From assembly GCA_938743325.2 (NCBI GenBank), contig OW568867.1, positions 124,001-188,000 on the forward strand: a DNA stretch of 64,000 nt. The letters are read 5' to 3'. The position numbers and the translations under genes are program-made. Positions 56,357 through 64,000 of this stretch are shown in pieces. Position 1 is the stretch's first letter, and each line of letters begins with the position of its first letter. The stretch is from Pycnococcus provasolii. Its lineage: Eukaryota > Chlorophyta > Pseudoscourfieldiophyceae > Pseudoscourfieldiales > Pycnococcaceae. Under the pieces are notes generated by a model that was not told the origin of the DNA, made no database searches, and saw only the letters and a list, made by a program, of their open reading frames with translations.

Positions 56357-56960
56357 TCACCTTCCCGCGCCTCGAACAACGCGTAGAGGTTTACACAGGC
56401 CTGCAAAATCGACGCGAAGGCGATTGGCTCGACGTAGCGCTTCTGCCGCTGCACCGAGATTGGGCGCGGGAAGCTTCTCACCACCCGCAAGGCGCACCTG
56501 CGCGGTGTCTATTGGCGTCTCAGCGAGAGAGCCACGCGCGAAGACGCGCTCCCAGAATGACGCGGCGCTATGGGATCGCAACGCCTTGAAGAGCGTCACG
56601 GCGAGCTCCGCGTTGGAGACGGTCCACTCCCACGTGACATACGAGTCAACGTCTTATGCAAGCTCTCCGTCGACAAGTGTCATGTCGCCGTGCTTCACCA
56701 CGAGCCTGCGTCCGCGCGAAACGGTGGCAGACACATGTGCACTCTTACTATCTTCGCCAGGTGGTGACGACGAAGCGAGGCTGACCGTGACAGTTTCTGC
56801 ATCCTGCGCCCACCGGAAAGCGTCGTTGTCACCGCCATGCGCGTCGTTTAACTGCTGCGGTGTTTCCACGAGTGCAGTGGAAACACGCCACGGCCCAGAG
56901 AGCTCGCCACCAGGACTCGTCGCACGTGCACGAAGGGTGAATGTCGATCTTGCTGGCAAG
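56357..56960 (-). pseudogene. Secreted FN3-like sandwich fragment
   Basis: Minus strand reads FTLRARATSPGGELSGPWRV, the C and F strands typical of fibronectin type III or related sandwiches, then a hydrophilic stretch with TVTVSLASSSPPGEDSKSA and VKHGDMTLVDGELA, a stop, and further protein-like sequence (WEWTVSNAELAVTLFKAL) in the same direction. No start is present. It is tail-to-tail with the transporter. Weak family assignment. Confidence 0.35.
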
Positions 56961-57074
56961 TTTGACAGGTCGACACCACATCGTGACCCTTCCCCAAGGT
57001 TGGGTTAGGCCTGCCTTGCTGCCTGCTTTGCTCTCCCCACCTCCTTTGCCCCAGGGATTCGACCAATCTTTTTC

Positions 57075-57305
57075 ATGAAGGAGGAGGCGGAGATGTCGCG
57101 GCAACCGCAACCTCAACCGGGTACCTTGTGGTACGAGTTGACCGTCATGGAGCAAAAGAAAGACGAGGAAAGAAGGAGGGAGGAGGAAAAACAAAGCGAA
57201 GAAATGATAAAAAAAATACAGCAGGAGGAGGAGGAGGAGGAAGCGAAAAAGAAGAGGGACGAGGCGGCGTCGATCGCGCTCGCAGAGAAACAACACAACT
57301 CCTGA
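57075..57305 (+). CDS. Short Glu/Lys-rich coiled-coil protein
   Basis: A 76-codon frame, Gln-Pro rich at first, then a charged helix (DEERRREEEKQSEEMIKKIQ) from about residue 28. It has an ATG and a TGA and an in-frame context free of shadows from a better gene. No family; it may be an exon of a longer gene. Confidence 0.35.
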   Translation: MKEEAEMSRQPQPQPGTLWYELTVMEQKKDEERRREEEKQSEEMIKKIQQEEEEEEAKKKRDEAASIALAEKQHNS

Positions 57306-57573
57306 CGCTGGTTTGGGCATGTTTAGGCGTTGACGACAGTGTGAAGGACGGTGACTTGTCACTTGACCAAACGCGGTGGTCAACCACCACGCGCCTTGCA
57401 GCCTTGCAGAAGGCGTTGCCCACCACTCTACCGGCTTCCGGGCAGTCCGGGCAGTCCCCAGGGTAAGGTGTGGTGTCTGGTCAGCCTTAGACTTTTTTAA
57501 CCTCCTGGGCTCGCAGTCAGTCAACCCCCAGGCAAGTCCTCATTTCCACTTTTCATCTCAACCTTAAGTACAT

Positions 57574-58500
57574 ATGTCCTCCTCGAACTCGCTCGAGTCC
57601 GTTGAGGCGGTTGCCTCGTACGTAGAGGAGTACATGCAGTACCACGACTACGCGTCGACGCTCGCGGCTTTCACCGCCGAGCGAAAACTGAACCTGTCCG
57701 CTCGCTCATCGGGGGGGGGGGGGGGGGCAGCACGCCGCGCTTGGGTCGGGACTCCACTTGGGACTCGCGGCACGTGGCGGTGTGGGTGCGAAGCCTTCCT
57801 TCACGCCCTCCGAACGAATCAACCTCATTCGCGAAAATGATGCGGTGCTTCTCGTACGGGGAAAGAGATTCCTTCTTCAGGCTGTGGGAACGACTTGTGC
57901 CCGCAGCCCTAAGGAGAGCTGACGACGCGACGAGAAGACAGGAGTTTCGAGCGCACGTCTACTTCGCACTCTTCCCGGGACTGCCAGTCACAAACGGAAG
58001 TGGACCGGACGCGCAAACGCCGTCGAGGGCTGACGCTCTGCGCGCTTTTCACACATTCCTTAACACGAAAGGCGTCGGCGAGATGGACGCGGACCCGGAG
58101 TTTGTGCCGTTCTACGCGCTGCCTTACGTCGAAGACCCGAGAACACACCCGAGCTTCAGGCTCCTCTTCACAGAAACTTGGGCAGACGAACAGACAAGTG
58201 CCATGGCAGAATTTCTGAACAACGTCCCTGCCGCTCCGCCGAGACCAACCATCTACACCGCAGCGGCAACGCTCGCAGGGCACAGGTGCGCAGTCACCGC
58301 GCTCTCCGTGAGCCCGGACGGACGCCTGCTCGTCAGCCAGTCAAACGATAGCCTCATCCTGTGCGACGCGAGGATGCTCGCGCGCCTTCGCGTGCTTGGC
58401 GCGGGGCCGCACGGCGCGCAGTGTGTCGCCTTCTCGCCGCGCGACGAAAGCATCGTGACCGCTTACCGCAACGGAGAATTCTGGGTGTGTAACACAAGAA
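57574..58500 (+). pseudogene. LisH/ARMC9-like protein with WD40 repeats, split by a poly-G tract
   Basis: The first frame (57574-57710) encodes a LisH motif (VASYVEEYMQYHDYASTLAAF). A poly-G run at about 57710-57727 breaks the frame. In a second frame, from about 57838, CFSYGERDSFFRLWERLVPAAL and EFRAHVYFALFPGL match the segment after LisH in ARMC9-type proteins, followed by DADPEFVPFYALPYVEDPR, then WD40 blades (AGHRCAVTALSVSPDGRLLV, then AQCVAFSPRDESIVTAYR). Homology ends at about 58490 next to GGGTGTGTAAC, a possible splice donor. So the chain may continue in later exons. The poly-G break may be an assembly error, because all else looks well kept. Confidence 0.6.
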
Positions 58501-58582
58501 CAACGTTTGTTAGTCAACGTGGTCAACGCGCGGAGCTCCGCCCACCCCCCTTCACCTCTCCCCATTTCAACCGTCCGATCCC

Positions 58583-59239
58583 ATGGGGCGAAAAAAAAAC
58601 AAAGAACTGGCGGAAAACGCCCCAGCTGGCGCTCAGAGCGCGTTCCACCACGTGGTGAACGACGCAACTCTAGACAACGCAGCTGCTGCTGGAGACGCAG
58701 CGTTTCAACGCGAACTGGGCGCGCGGGGAGTGTTAATTGTGCAAGCTAACGAGGCGCGCGACGACGACAACGGCCGCGCGGTCGCAGCGCAGGTGGAGCT
58801 CAGCTCGGCGTGGAGCCAAGCAGGACTACGCGCGGTAGGGAGGGGAGGGGGCGTGCAGGAGTGCGCGGGCGTCATGGGCGCGGAGTTCGCGAGCCACAGC
58901 GCGCACGTCGGCTTGGTGAGGGCGCCAGTGGAAGAGGGGCCTTGCTGGGGGAAGTCCCGCCCCCACGTGGTGAGGCAGGCGAAAGCTTGGGGGTTGAGGG
59001 AGGAGTCCGAGGAAAAAAACAGGCAGGGTGAGAAGGAGTTTGCAAACGAGAGGAAGGCCCTTGCCAGTTCGGTGAGGCTTTGCGTGCGAAAGGCGAGCGA
59101 GGAGAAGGAGGGAGCGCGAGGTGAGCTTGCAAGGGAGGTGAGGACCGCCCACGAAAAGTTGCTTGGCCTCGCCCCCCCCCACGTTCCGCACCGCAGGTTC
59201 GAGATTTGCCCTTTTTCCCGTTCCCGCTCTTATTTATGA
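58583..59239 (+). CDS. Hypothetical protein with coiled-coil end
   Basis: A 218-codon frame. Residues 1-75 (AFHHVVNDATLDNAAAAGDA and on) read like normal protein; the middle is Gly-rich and doubtful; residues 140-200 form a charged helix. It might be a later exon of the LisH gene upstream or a separate gene. No family recognised. Confidence 0.3.
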   Translation: MGRKKNKELAENAPAGAQSAFHHVVNDATLDNAAAAGDAAFQRELGARGVLIVQANEARDDDNGRAVAAQVELSSAWSQAGLRAVGRGGGVQECAGVMGAEFASHSAHVGLVRAPVEEGPCWGKSRPHVVRQAKAWGLREESEEKNRQGEKEFANERKALASSVRLCVRKASEEKEGARGELAREVRTAHEKLLGLAPPHVPHRRFEICPFSRSRSYL

Positions 59240-59398
59240 CTTCACAGTTACCCCACCTCCAGACACCGAGAACGCGCCATCAACCATCCGCGCGTCTTCC
59301 GATCACGCCTGCTCTGCTGGCTTAATGCGGTCCTCTCTCTTCATTATTCCCATCATAGTGTCCTCATAGTCACTCAGGAAGTCGGTCCTCAACTCTTC

Positions 59399-60556
59399 AT
59401 GGTCGAGCACGTCTTCTGCCTGTCTTCTGCTTCACACGGGGTGGCAAGACAACACGGTGTGACACCTCCTTCATCGAAGGACATCATCAACAAAGAGTTC
59501 TCGTCTGCAATCAAACTTGCACTGAAAGAAAGCACTGAAAAGCGAAAATGCGACGCGGAGGAATACCAGTCGGAACTCGCGTCGAGGGTATTCTCGATGG
59601 TGTGGGTACAGTGGGCGCACGCTCGGCGCATTTTGCGCGAAGAGGAGCGGAGGCGCAAGGCGCAGAAGAATGCGCTGCTTGCGACGGGAGGTCTGCACAA
59701 GCTGGTCATCGCAGATGACGGGCGTCGCGTCAACTGCTGGGGCTTGAACAACCACGGACAGGCTCCTTGCGAAGGCTTGGACGCAACCACTGGCAAGTGG
59801 ACTGCCATAGCCGCAGGACTCAGACATAGCCTACTTCTGCACGATGACGGAAATATTTTGTGCATTGGAGACACGGAGGATGGGCGTATACCCGCGCACC
59901 CACACACTGCAGCTGGAGACTTCGTGGGGGTGTCAGCGGGCAACGTGCACAGCGTCGCGCTCCGCAACAACGGCAGCGTCGTGTGTTGGGGTTCCAACAC
60001 GTACGGGCAAGCACCTCCGGAAGGCGTGGCTGGTGACTTTGTGATGATCGCAGCCGGCGGCTACCACACGATCGCTCTCCGACGGGACGGCTCGTTGGCG
60101 TGCTGGGGCCAAAACCACTATGGCCAGGCGCCCCCGGAGGGCATTCAGGGCAACTTCGTGGCGATTGCGGCTGGCGGCGAGCACACTCTCGCCATCCGAA
60201 CGGACGGCCGCGTTGCGTGCTGGGGCCTCAACTTGTGCGGCCAGGCTCCTCCGGACGGCTTGGATGGAAATTTCGTCGCGGTTGCGGCTGGACATCGGCA
60301 CTCGCTGGCGCTTCGTGCCGACGGTTCGTTGGCGTGCTTCGGCTACAACGCTTTCGGCCAAGCGCCGCCGGAGGGCATGCAAGGCCCGTTCACGTCGATC
60401 GCGGCGGGCGGTGACTACTCGTTGGCGCAGCTGCAACAAGGTGACGACGGCACTTCCGAGTTGCATGGTTTCGGCAAGGAGAAGTGCTACCACGCGTACA
60501 TGCTAAGCGCAGTGGACGGTCCACTAGCCGATCCGTTCCCGCACGCACACCCGTGA
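59399..60556 (+). CDS. RCC1-like beta-propeller protein
   Basis: A 385-residue unbroken frame. Residues about 20-95 are helical and charged. From about 100 to 350 there are seven repeats of ~38 residues with the pattern AAGxxHTLAL..DG.V.CWG.N..GQ.PP.G, for example IAAGGYHTIALRRDGSLACW. This is the RCC1/BLIP-II-type seven-bladed propeller. True RCC1 acts as Ran exchange factor, but the short GQAPPEG loops here are typical of the wider RCC1_2 group, whose function varies. I therefore do not assign nucleotide exchange. The gene has normal codon use and is followed by telomere-like repeats. Confidence 0.8.
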   Translation: MVEHVFCLSSASHGVARQHGVTPPSSKDIINKEFSSAIKLALKESTEKRKCDAEEYQSELASRVFSMVWVQWAHARRILREEERRRKAQKNALLATGGLHKLVIADDGRRVNCWGLNNHGQAPCEGLDATTGKWTAIAAGLRHSLLLHDDGNILCIGDTEDGRIPAHPHTAAGDFVGVSAGNVHSVALRNNGSVVCWGSNTYGQAPPEGVAGDFVMIAAGGYHTIALRRDGSLACWGQNHYGQAPPEGIQGNFVAIAAGGEHTLAIRTDGRVACWGLNLCGQAPPDGLDGNFVAVAAGHRHSLALRADGSLACFGYNAFGQAPPEGMQGPFTSIAAGGDYSLAQLQQGDDGTSELHGFGKEKCYHAYMLSAVDGPLADPFPHAHP

Positions 60557-60670
60557 CCTCACGTGAGTAACGTACCAGAAAGTTGTTACAAATGTTGCTG
60601 TTGATGTGTGACCCATTCACAGTACAGTCTGTTCGTTCAACCCGACAGTTGACCAGGAGGACGGGACCCC

Positions 60671-60706
60671 CCTAGCCCTAACCCTAATCCTTAACCCTAA
60701 CTCCAT
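60671..60706 (+). repeat. Short telomere-like repeat (CCCTAA type)
   Basis: A degenerate run of about five CCCTAA/CCTTAA units between the RCC1-like gene and the next start codon. Confidence 0.7.
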
Positions 60707-60739
60707 TGTGCTCCGAACTACTTTGCTTGTTCGATTTTT

Positions 60740-61603
60740 ATGGCGTCCGACGCCTCCTCGCCGCCTGCTCTGGATCCAGGCGGCAGCGGCGACGACGGCT
60801 TCACGGGTGGCATCACGCTCCAGACAGGTGACGTCGTCGCGCTTTTCATCGCTTGCTTGCTCATCGTAGTCACCGCGGTCATTTCGACGTACGCCTACGC
60901 GCTCAACGCGGCGGAAAGAACAGCCAGAGAGAGAGCCATCAAGCAAAGAAAGGCACAAATCCAAGCCGTGCAGGAGAACGCCGGCAGAAGCTCGCCGGCT
61001 CGGACACAGGCACAGGCACAGGCGCAGGCACGGGCACAGACACAAACTAAGGAAAGTGCGACGATTAATGACGAGCCAACGCCGCCACCAGAGGTGACTG
61101 TCAGCAAAGCAAAGGATAACAAGTTCAACGTCACGTCGCGAGCTTACATACGCGCAGATAAGGACCACGTCTATCGACTTCTGACGAAGGCTGAGTTGAA
61201 GAATTGGTCGAGCACAATAGAAAACGTCAAGGAGGTGGACAGAGACGGAAACGTTTCGGTCAACACGCAGAGCGCCGTGTGGCGCATACGAATCCTATGG
61301 GCGGAGTTCAAAGGGCTTGTGCCCATGTCCATGCGCAACGTCGAACACGCGAGCAAGCGCGCTGTCGAGCAGCTCTTAGTGGATGGCGGGGGCAAGATCA
61401 GAAGTTTGGAGGCAAAGTGGCGCGTCGAGGATGACCCAGCGCGTCCTGGTGTTTGTATTGCCCACTGCTCTCAGAATGTGACGCTGCGCCTCGCTTTCTT
61501 CCCTTCACCCGTGAGAGGCATCGCGGCACGCGTTCTGCGCGCAAACACGCTCACGGTCATGCGCGAGCTCAAGGGTGCAGCTGAATGCAAAAAATTGATG
61601 TAA
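60740..61603 (+). CDS. Membrane-anchored START/SRPBCC-type lipid-binding protein
   Basis: 287 residues. Residues 31-54 are one transmembrane helix (VVALFIACLLIVVTAVISTY). A charged, Ala-Gln-rich linker (about 60-115, with QAQAQAQARAQTQ) follows. Residues about 128-285 resemble the SRPBCC/START or polyketide-cyclase/COQ10 fold: TSRAYIRADKDHVYRLLTKA, WSSTIENVKEVDRDGN, and a C-terminal helix RANTLTVMRELKGAAE. Such domains hold hydrophobic ligands such as lipids. The family assignment rests on pattern and length, not on diagnostic residues. The gene is intact with TAA stop and converges on the next gene. Confidence 0.6.
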   Translation: MASDASSPPALDPGGSGDDGFTGGITLQTGDVVALFIACLLIVVTAVISTYAYALNAAERTARERAIKQRKAQIQAVQENAGRSSPARTQAQAQAQARAQTQTKESATINDEPTPPPEVTVSKAKDNKFNVTSRAYIRADKDHVYRLLTKAELKNWSSTIENVKEVDRDGNVSVNTQSAVWRIRILWAEFKGLVPMSMRNVEHASKRAVEQLLVDGGGKIRSLEAKWRVEDDPARPGVCIAHCSQNVTLRLAFFPSPVRGIAARVLRANTLTVMRELKGAAECKKLM

Positions 61604-61682
61604 AAAATATTTTATGTGTGTTCTTTTCGATTTACAGTTTACAACGTTTCCTTTCCAGACAAAGCAACAAAAGATATTATGT

Positions 61683-62891
61683 CTAGTGCCTTGACCTCGC
61701 CCTTGGACGAGGTGCCGCATCAGCCGCCGCGGCTGCTGCGACCACCGCAACGGGGCTCACCGCGGCGTCAGAATCCAGCTCGTTGTCAGCACCATGTAGA
61801 GCGCCGTACGACGTCTGTTCAAAATCTGGCTCAGCCTCTGACGCTGAACCGCCTCCCATGGACTTGAAGAACGATCCTGCGGCGTTCAAAAGCAGCAGCG
61901 GAAGCACCCACTTGTAGAGGAGAAGCACCATGTCGGCGACGCGCTCGATGGACGCGCGCGCGCCCGCACGCCGCGACAGAAACGCGCGAAACTCCTCTTC
62001 CAAGCTCATGAAATGCGCGCCCGTCTGGTTGGTTGCTGCGAGCGTGCACGCCGGCATATGTTCGTTCGACGCGAACGTGTCACCTTGCCTTGCGGCGTCG
62101 CAAGCGCGCAGGAACTCGGCGAAGAGTCCTGCGGCGGTGTCGACGTCGGACGTGACGTTGCGCAGTGCGCGTGCCATTCCTGCGTACTGCCGTTCCCCGC
62201 CGCCTTCGCCAGCCTGCATCGTGCTCGCCTGCGCCGCGAATGCGACGGCAGACGCGGTTCCCGCCGCGGTCAGCCTGAGCACGTTGCTAGCCACAGCTAT
62301 CGTAAGGTTCGCAGCTGCCAGTGCCGCAGCACTGCCGTAGTTACCGACCGTCTTCAGGCCGTTCGCGGCGTCGCCGGCGCCTAGTAGCAGGAGCAGCAGG
62401 CTAACGAGAGCGAGCGTTCGAAACCACGTCCATCCTGAGTTTTGTGAAGAGCGCAGTTTCTGGTTTTGTGGCGTATTGAGTTTTTTGAATTTCGGCGCCG
62501 CGAGGGTTGCGCCCCACACTCCCGCGCTTGCGTTTGCTTTTGCGTTTGCGTTTGCTTTTGCGTTTGCATTGCCCGTTGTGTTGTGCTGCATCGCGTTGTT
62601 CGGCGGCGTCCGCAGACCCTGGTGTTGCAGTGTGCCAGGCGAGGAGACGCGTCGGGGCGAGCTCCCAGTCGCCTGCACTTGTTTCGGCGAAACTCTCACC
62701 AAGTGCGCCGCCGCATGTGTTCCCCCCCCCTGCTTGTTTCCACTTCCGCCGGGGACATTGCCGGTACCCGCATTGCTCGTTGAAACGTGTGCTGAACCAG
62801 CAGGCGGGGAGAGAGCATTCGCGGTTTCCCTAATAGAGGCGGAAGAAGAACCATGAGGCTGCATACCTACAGGTAGAGGCATGGCACGCAT
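61683..62891 (-). CDS. Hypothetical membrane protein with Ala/Asn-rich N-terminus
   Basis: 402 residues. Residues 1-150 are low complexity, rich in Ser, Gly and Asn with an AKANANAKANA repeat. A transmembrane helix lies at about 158-172 (LALVSLLLLLLGAG), a helical Ala-rich lumenal part at about 180-300 with NxS/T sites (NLT, NVT, NQT), and a second helix at about 325-345 (MVLLLYKWVLPLLLLNAAG). The tail is acidic then Ala-Arg rich. No known family. Two membrane helices flank a glycosylation-competent domain, so both ends would face the cytosol. Confidence 0.6.
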   Translation of the reverse strand: MRAMPLPVGMQPHGSSSASIRETANALSPPAGSAHVSTSNAGTGNVPGGSGNKQGGGTHAAAHLVRVSPKQVQATGSSPRRVSSPGTLQHQGLRTPPNNAMQHNTTGNANAKANANAKANASAGVWGATLAAPKFKKLNTPQNQKLRSSQNSGWTWFRTLALVSLLLLLLGAGDAANGLKTVGNYGSAAALAAANLTIAVASNVLRLTAAGTASAVAFAAQASTMQAGEGGGERQYAGMARALRNVTSDVDTAAGLFAEFLRACDAARQGDTFASNEHMPACTLAATNQTGAHFMSLEEEFRAFLSRRAGARASIERVADMVLLLYKWVLPLLLLNAAGSFFKSMGGGSASEAEPDFEQTSYGALHGADNELDSDAAVSPVAVVAAAAAADAAPRPRARSRH

Positions 62892-63142
62892 AAGCTAGAG
62901 GCTATTAATGGAGTGTGCTGCAAGGCCGGGTGCCGGGCGTGGACGTGGGGAAAGGCGACGAACAGAGCCGACCAGATCTACCACTACGCGCCTTGGCCTC
63001 TTGGCCTGGGGGGGGGCGGGGGGGGGGGGGGAAGAGGCCTGGATTCCGAGACGGACGGAATGGAATCCAGCGGCGGGATTTTTTAGTTTTAGTTTTAGTT
63101 CTATTTCAGTTCGGGTCGGAGGTGGTTATTAGGAAACCGAAC

Positions 63143-63226
63143 CACCCTAACCATCTAACCCTAACCCTAACATCCTAACCCTAACCCTAATACCCTAACA
63201 CCCTAACCCTAACACCCTAACCCTAA
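63143..63226 (+). repeat. Telomere-like repeat array (CCCTAA)n
   Basis: About 13 CCCTAA units with irregular spacers (CATCCTAA, TACCCTAACA). It is interstitial here: sequence with an open frame follows. A G-rich run of about 20 lies at 63009-63030. Confidence 0.85.
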
Positions 63227-63567
63227 TCTTCAGTTCTACTTGTTTAATTGGGGTTTTTGATTGGGGGGAGTCGCTCGCGCTGCTGGTTCTGGGCGGCCGC
63301 CAGGAGGGTCACGGCCCCTCTCGAGACCCTCGAGTGGCCTCTCCCTTAGGGCTGCGCGCGCGTATCCACTCTTGCTGTTGGTTGCTTGCTTCGCAAACAA
63401 CCTAACAGCCGCACTACACACGAGTAGTGGGAGGTCGAACACACGTCGGACGCGTCTTCGAGGGACGTAGTTTGTACACCGAAACGGTCTAAGTATCTAC
63501 GCTTAGATCTAGGCATCAGCAATCTTCGATTGGAAGTTTACTGTGCAGATCCTTAATCGATTGATTA

Positions 63568-64000
63568 ATGGCTGACGCGCCGAACGAACTCGAGGTTCTG
63601 GAAGCTCGTCGCGAAATATTGCAGCTGGAGATTAGTCAGATTACGCTTGCACAGGAGCGCCGCGCAGCTGCAGAAGCTGAGCAGAAAGGCAAGAAGGCTG
63701 TCGACGAAGGAGGCGAGCCCACGTTAGATTACGTGGTGCCTGCCATCTACCCGGACGCTCGCCACGCGGAGTCGCTACCTACGGCTGGGATTCTGCGTCG
63801 CGGCAAGCCAACCCTGCTTTCTTTGCCGTCGAACCCTGTCCTTCAGCACCTAGAGGCTGAATCGGTTAAACAGGGACACGCGTCGTCCCACAACGCGTGG
63901 ATTTTCCGATCGATTGTGAGTGTCAGCGCATACCTGGAACTCGGAGTGTTGAGTCTGCAACAAGAGACCGACGACCGAGTGGAGGATTTAGCGACTTACG
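63568..64000 (+). CDS. Open frame at window edge, possibly gag-like
   Basis: From ATG at 63568 the frame stays open to the end (144 codons). It begins with a charged coiled coil (NELEVLEARREILQLEISQI), then a segment (LPTAGILRRGKPTLLSLPSN) reminiscent of capsid-like proteins of LTR- or DIRS-type elements. The ~300 bases before it have no genes and could be an element's leader or terminal repeat. I cannot confirm this without the rest; it may also be a host gene. Confidence 0.35.
   Translation, partial: MADAPNELEVLEARREILQLEISQITLAQERRAAAEAEQKGKKAVDEGGEPTLDYVVPAIYPDARHAESLPTAGILRRGKPTLLSLPSNPVLQHLEAESVKQGHASSHNAWIFRSIVSVSAYLELGVLSLQQETDDRVEDLATY

Overview
The window is nuclear DNA of a single-celled eukaryote, most likely an alga or other protist with a compact, GC-rich and intron-poor genome. 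This is shown by chromatin genes (an AWS-SET-postSET methyltransferase, a Ulp1-JmjC fusion), NEDD8, an SNM1/PSO2 nuclease, P450 and type I polyketide synthase (PKS) pieces, secreted multidomain proteins (REJ, LamG, PA14, IPT, EGF) and TTAGGG-type telomere-like repeats. Most intact genes are single long open frames; I found one convincing intron (32734-32888). I cannot name the species.

Layout. 0-12 kb: a REJ-like gene fragment joined to the tail of a LamG/PA14 protein, a repeat-rich HNH-like gene, a decayed PKS segment (dehydratase to enoylreductase), an intact SNM1-type gene, and P450 and EGF fragments. Inverted copies of a 164-176 bp repeat bracket this block. 11.7-18.9 kb: a small zinc-ribbon gene, a peptide-transporter stub cut off by a less GC-rich gene for a ~1,000-residue protein with a RecB/YqaJ-type nuclease core, a SET gene and an Ala-rich gene. 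18.9-25.7 kb: a mosaic of PKS ketoreductase, IPT and Sel1 scraps, then a serine protease gene between 677-bp inverted repeats. 25.7-31.8 kb: an ASCC3/Brr2-like helicase scrap and the 1,559-residue Ulp1-JmjC gene. 31.8-34.8 kb: satellite arrays around a secreted EGF-like gene. 34.8-41.4 kb: an IPT gene, then a 1,727-residue frame that begins as NEDD8, carries an AlkB-like dioxygenase domain and ends in unrecognised sequence. 41.4-53.0 kb: a chimeric segmental duplication; 41388-45371 repeats 18929-22925, and 45371-52980 is the inverse of 2093-9729. 53-64 kb: the LamG/PA14/IPT gene that donated the 2093 junction, half of a sugar-phosphate transporter, LisH/WD40, RCC1-like and SRPBCC genes, a membrane protein, telomere-like repeats and an open gag-like frame.

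The window reads as a subtelomere-like region in which gene pieces have been copied, inverted and joined. A 134-bp satellite sits at module borders in alternating orientation. The most novel items are the two giant low-GC proteins (one fused to NEDD8 and carrying an AlkB-like domain), the Ulp1-JmjC fusion, and the satellite/inverted-repeat system that brackets gene cassettes.
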